The notes under the pieces were generated by a model. That model did no database searches. It was not told the DNA's origin and saw nothing but the letters and a program-made list of their open reading frames with translations. Positions 59,891 through 64,000 of a stretch of 64,000 nt of DNA are shown in pieces (position 1 is the stretch's first letter; every line of letters begins with the position of its first letter). Made by a program: the position numbers and the translations under genes. Source of the stretch: Peromyscus leucopus (taxonomy: Eukaryota > Chordata > Mammalia > Rodentia > Cricetidae); the NCBI RefSeq assembly GCF_004664715.2, contig NC_051071.1, positions 6,141,062 to 6,205,061 of the forward strand. Direction: 5' to 3'.

Positions 59891-62800
59891 ATTTATACAT
59901 TGAATAAAGCGACTAAAGGGCAGAGTTTCGGAAAGAGGAGAAAACTGCAGGAAGTTTAACGCTTTTTCATTCCAGTTTCTGCTTCAAGATGTTGTCCATG
60001 AGCTCTGCTTAAAAACAGCAGAGAATGCTCATTCTAAATTCTAAGCTGATAATGTATCATAAAGAGACCCAGTTAAAAGCTGTTTTACTTCAGTTCAGGA
60101 ATTCATTTTATCTTTTATTTAATACTTAATATCCCCTTTATTTTAGTACAATATTTGCTGAGTATCTGCCATCTGGTGGATATCCCACATTGAAGAGGGA
60201 AACACTAAATTAGGCTTTAAGAGTTCTCCCTTTGTATTTCAATTTAAAATTTTCTATCATTCACTTTAAAAAATGTATTTGAAAATGAGAAACTTTCTAT
60301 TTTGTGCTCAAAGTAATTAAGCACACTGAAAATCTTAACATCTAATCATTTCCCCAAATAACATTTTAAAATCATGGGCTGAACATTTGCAGAGGAAATG
60401 TTCCAGCTCTGTTAGGAGAATGTCATCTTTTCAGACATGCTACCTGGAAACAATCCCAACTGTAGGAGATGGAATTGTTCAGGCCAGCATCAAAGGAGAG
60501 GGGTAAAACCTCCCTCCTTCACCCCATCAAAAGCAGCAACTAGAATACTTAGTAATGATGTGGGGTGAAATTCTGCCTGGTCATTTTTGAAAGTTGGCTT
60601 TAATATTTTACTATTTTTTTTTTTTTGTCCTTTTGAAATAGTAGTTGTGGGTTTTGCTTTAATTGCTACAAGCATAAAGTAAAACAAACATCGAAAATAT
60701 AATTATCAACTTATGCAAGAGTGCCACCTCACCTTTAATTTCTGTCTAAAAATGCCTGGGCTTATAAATCCATCAGTAAGTTTTTAAAAATATAATCTCA
60801 GAAGAGCAACAACAATCTTGAAATCACAAAGCACAGATAAAAGAAAATAGAGGACTTACCAAAGAATACAGTTGCTAAGAGTGTCTGATAAAAGGCACAT
60901 TTTGATGACAGTGTCCAGTTTTCTGTTTGTCAGCATCAGGTTCTTTCTGTGAGCATTTGAAAGTCTTAGTCACACAGGTGAAGCAAAAAGGGTGTGTGTA
61001 TTGATGTTCTGAGTTAGGGAAGGTGAATAAGAGGTCCTGACAGCACACCTAAACACACCAGTGTGCTCTTCAGTAGAACCATTTCCCTTTTCAATATTAA
61101 TATTTCTAGAAGGATCAGCATCCACCACCCTAAGGATTCTTTACCAAAGTATTTTACCCTTTTTAGAGATAGACATTATTAAGTGCACTTTAAACAGCTT
61201 TACATTTAGCCATCCAGTAAAAGTAAACCCTTGGCGGATTTTGAATTCTTTTCAAGTCATTGAAACTTAGGGAGAAACTAAAGAGAGAAAAGACCAGATC
61301 GCAGCCTACCTCTTTCAGCCCCTGAGAATTCCCTTTCCAAGTGTTTCTTAAATAGCGAGGCTACGTAAGAACTCTTACTCCTCCTGCTTGGAAGTGACTA
61401 GATCAGCAGAAAAGACCGACAATAATGGCACATGAAGTCTAAGTTTTGTATAGGAAACAGACAGGCAGTCTATACTTGGTTATTCAATTGATAGACAGCC
61501 ATGTTGACAGCCCTAACCTTGGAAACCACAGGCCCTGCTGAGCTCAGCAGGGGTCAAACGCTGAGTGCCATCTGTCAAAGCTTTATTCTCCCTCCTTATC
61601 CACTTTACCATAAGATGCTAACGAGAGCCCTGAACAAAGTCACTAACTACAGTTAAACTTGTGAGCAATGTCACATGGATGTTGGGGTAAAATTTTCACT
61701 CTCGGAATCTGCTAAATTTAAATGAACTGAATTGCTTAACAGTGCAGGTTGAGGAACTTCACAATCATGATCCTTTGTCAACTACTGCAGTAAAATAAAA
61801 GATTCAAAAAGTTTTGTTTTTAACATGTGCAAAAATGAAATTCCTTCTTTCCAAAAGGTAGAGAAAATTCTGATGAGTTAAATGATTCATAGAAGAAATC
61901 TTGTTCAAAGGGCACATTCTCCCTCTCACTAGCAAAGTCAATTTAAAAAACTGAGCAGGCTTAATCTTAATAAAATCAATTAAATCAAGTGTGTCATTTT
62001 TTTTATGCTGCTCCTGTGTGGAGAGGTTATAGAAACTGAAGGAGAGAGACAGGGCATTCTTTTCCCCCAAAGGTGCCACAAGTGTGCTTGGTCATTGAGG
62101 GGCAATTTTATTTTGGATTGCCTTACTTTTGTATCTGTAATGAGTAATTCTTGATGTTCTTAAAGTTCTTAAATACAAATTACCACTTCAGTGCAAATAA
62201 TTCTTTCAGAACTTTAGATAACATTCCTATAAGTACAGAATAATAAAATAATAGAAATTTAGAATTTAAAAGTTAAGAAATGGAAGTCTTTTTTGTAGAG
62301 TTATGCTAAAGTTTAATTCTCAATTATTTTTGAAATAGTAATAGATATTTTCATCAACTTGACAATTGTCCCAAATGCTGAAAGCATATTTAAGATACTG
62401 GATGCTGTGAGAAATATATTGCCCATAGTATGTAATATACTATATTATAGCAAATAATATTTGATGGTTAATCCCATTTTCAAGACGACATTGTGAATAA
62501 TTTTTAAACTAATACAATTGAGTTTACTCAAATCTGTTTTATATTTTTCTGAATGTGATGTTTTATAAAATTCTTATATATAAGTACTTGAAAATGAGCA
62601 TGCAAACTATTTTTTAATAAATTACATATCAAAACACTGATTTTGTTATTTATGGTGACATTTGAGGTGACAGTATTGGCTAACAAGTTTGTTTCTGCTG
62701 TTATAAGCGAGGCTGTCTGTGTCAACTTTGTAAGACACTAGCTGTGTACATGCATACAAGGCAGTTGGAAGAAATCTGAGCAGCTAATACTTGAGCTGAC

Positions 62801-64000
62801 CTTACTCAGGAAGCTGCTGGTGCTGGTAAGCAGAGCCCTCACTGTGAGCACCACCTCCCCCAGCCTGCTAAGGCCTGCTGCAGTCCTTTCTCTTGGGGTC
62901 AGCATACAACTTCCACCACATGGAGGGGAAAGATTCAAAGGCAAAGCCCTGGGGAGAGAGGGCACTTGCACTTAAGTGACTCTAGCTGACAGTTATTCAT
63001 TTGAAGATACCACCCATGTGCCCTTCTTTAAGGCAGGCAGCTTTGCAGGGTACCACTCTGGAAGAACTGTCACCCTCAGGGAGCTATGGAGAGATGCCCT
63101 GCCCCCCACTGCTCTGGGTAGTTTCTATCTTTCTTTGTAAACTGTATGCAGAACTATATAGATGTGAAACCCAATATTTGGTTTGAGAAACCAACAAGAT
63201 GTACATTATTTCAAGAAGGATGAGTGTTGCAGACTCATTTATTACTGACCTTAATAAATGAGAATTTAGTGAACAATGCTTCAAAGGCTTCAGCATTCAG
63301 TGAAGGTTCAGCAGGTGTCCAACCTACTCCTATCAATGGAGTTCAGAGCCAGACTGTGACTTACACTGACTCTTTCAGGTCTCATGATCACTGTATTTGT
63401 CTTCCTTCTCTTTTCATAACACTTATTTCCTTTGAGAGAAATAATAAAACAATTTAGTAACTACTGAAAGTTAGAAAACAGTCACCTGTACCCATTTATC
63501 TGAATATAGAACATTAATAGGTTTATATATATTTTCTACCTTTTTGAAGAAATGTACCTAATTTTATAACTTGCTTTTACTTTTAGCATTAAACCAAAAT
63601 TTTAATGTGACTGCCAAGTCTGGGAGATTATACTGTTAAGTGAATAACTGTTCCATAATTTAATTTGTCATATAGGATGGGTAATAAATAACCATGTTAT
63701 TACATATGACATTTTTATGAGCATATCTCCTTATATTTTCTAATGCTTGGTAATAGATTAGTTTAAAACTTAGTACTTGCTACTTGATGCTAAATCATGA
63801 CTTTGCTTTTCTGTTTTATGAAAATGATTTTTATAGTGGCCATGGTATGAAGCTTCTAGTCTGTTGTTTTGAAAGTGTGATTTGGTCAAAGTTATAGTAA
63901 TAAGTAATGGCAGAACCAAGAGTCAAAGTCTTTATCCTTTGCAAGTGATGGCAATGGGAAATAATTCTCAGGATTTAGGTGTGGAAGAGTCTCTGAAGGC
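59891..64000. other. Single-copy, AT-rich sequence, no gene recognised
   Basis: Only short chance frames on both strands. T run at about 60612-60624. A short GC-richer patch (62800-63110) is otherwise featureless. Confidence 0.45.

Noticed and set aside
59418..59903. Proline/serine-rich and glycine/arginine-rich proteins
   Set aside because: Both are translations of the same purine tract on opposite strands.

Overview
This window is mammalian nuclear DNA from a muroid rodent, most likely a cricetid (hamster, vole or deer-mouse group). The evidence is full-length B1 SINEs with the cricetid-type 3' half (40603-40763, 45761-45925), B3/B4-type SINEs, ERV2 (betaretrovirus-like) and MaLR LTRs of rodent type, old L1 pieces and many long (CA), (GA), (TA) and (TG) microsatellites. 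I find no intact cellular protein-coding gene, no tRNA or rRNA gene, and nothing prokaryotic. The window is best read as intergenic or deep intronic sequence; exons of a large gene cannot be excluded by eye. Nearly all long open frames are tandem repeats or chance.

Layout: 1-1665 holds two almost identical ERV1-type LTRs in inverted, head-to-head orientation around a 745-bp spacer with a small minisatellite. 3241-5298 is a 2-kb minisatellite of about 26-bp units that is open in all three minus-strand frames. 5300-10200 is featureless apart from microsatellites. 10229-12800 is a minus-strand ERV2 remnant: LTR, lysine-tRNA-type primer binding site, leader with a (GA) tract and a broken gag. 12980-26100 is ordinary sequence with scattered SINEs, three LTRs (20225-20533, 20672-21039, 24185-24532), an L1 3' end and a possible processed pseudogene (15240-15765). 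27440-28633 is a GC-richer dispersed repeat with an L1-like 3' end. An ERV2-type LTR with a perfect 6-bp target duplication sits in its A-tail. 30440-31760 is an old ERVL pol fragment (minus strand) split by a younger 400-bp LTR.

31760-40000 is AT-rich and largely unassigned. 40433-40776 is an inverted pair of B1 elements forming a strong hairpin inside one target duplication. 49656-50031 is a MaLR LTR. About 52630-56350 is a long antisense L1 remnant. 56850-57480 is a non-repetitive, relatively GC-rich block that could be a conserved element. 58750-59110 is another L1 3' end. 59501-59890 is a 390-bp nearly pure purine tract.

There is no gene set that works together here. The most interesting signals are structural: nested insertions, two inverted-repeat structures, two apparent 'tail-only' insertions, and the large minisatellite.
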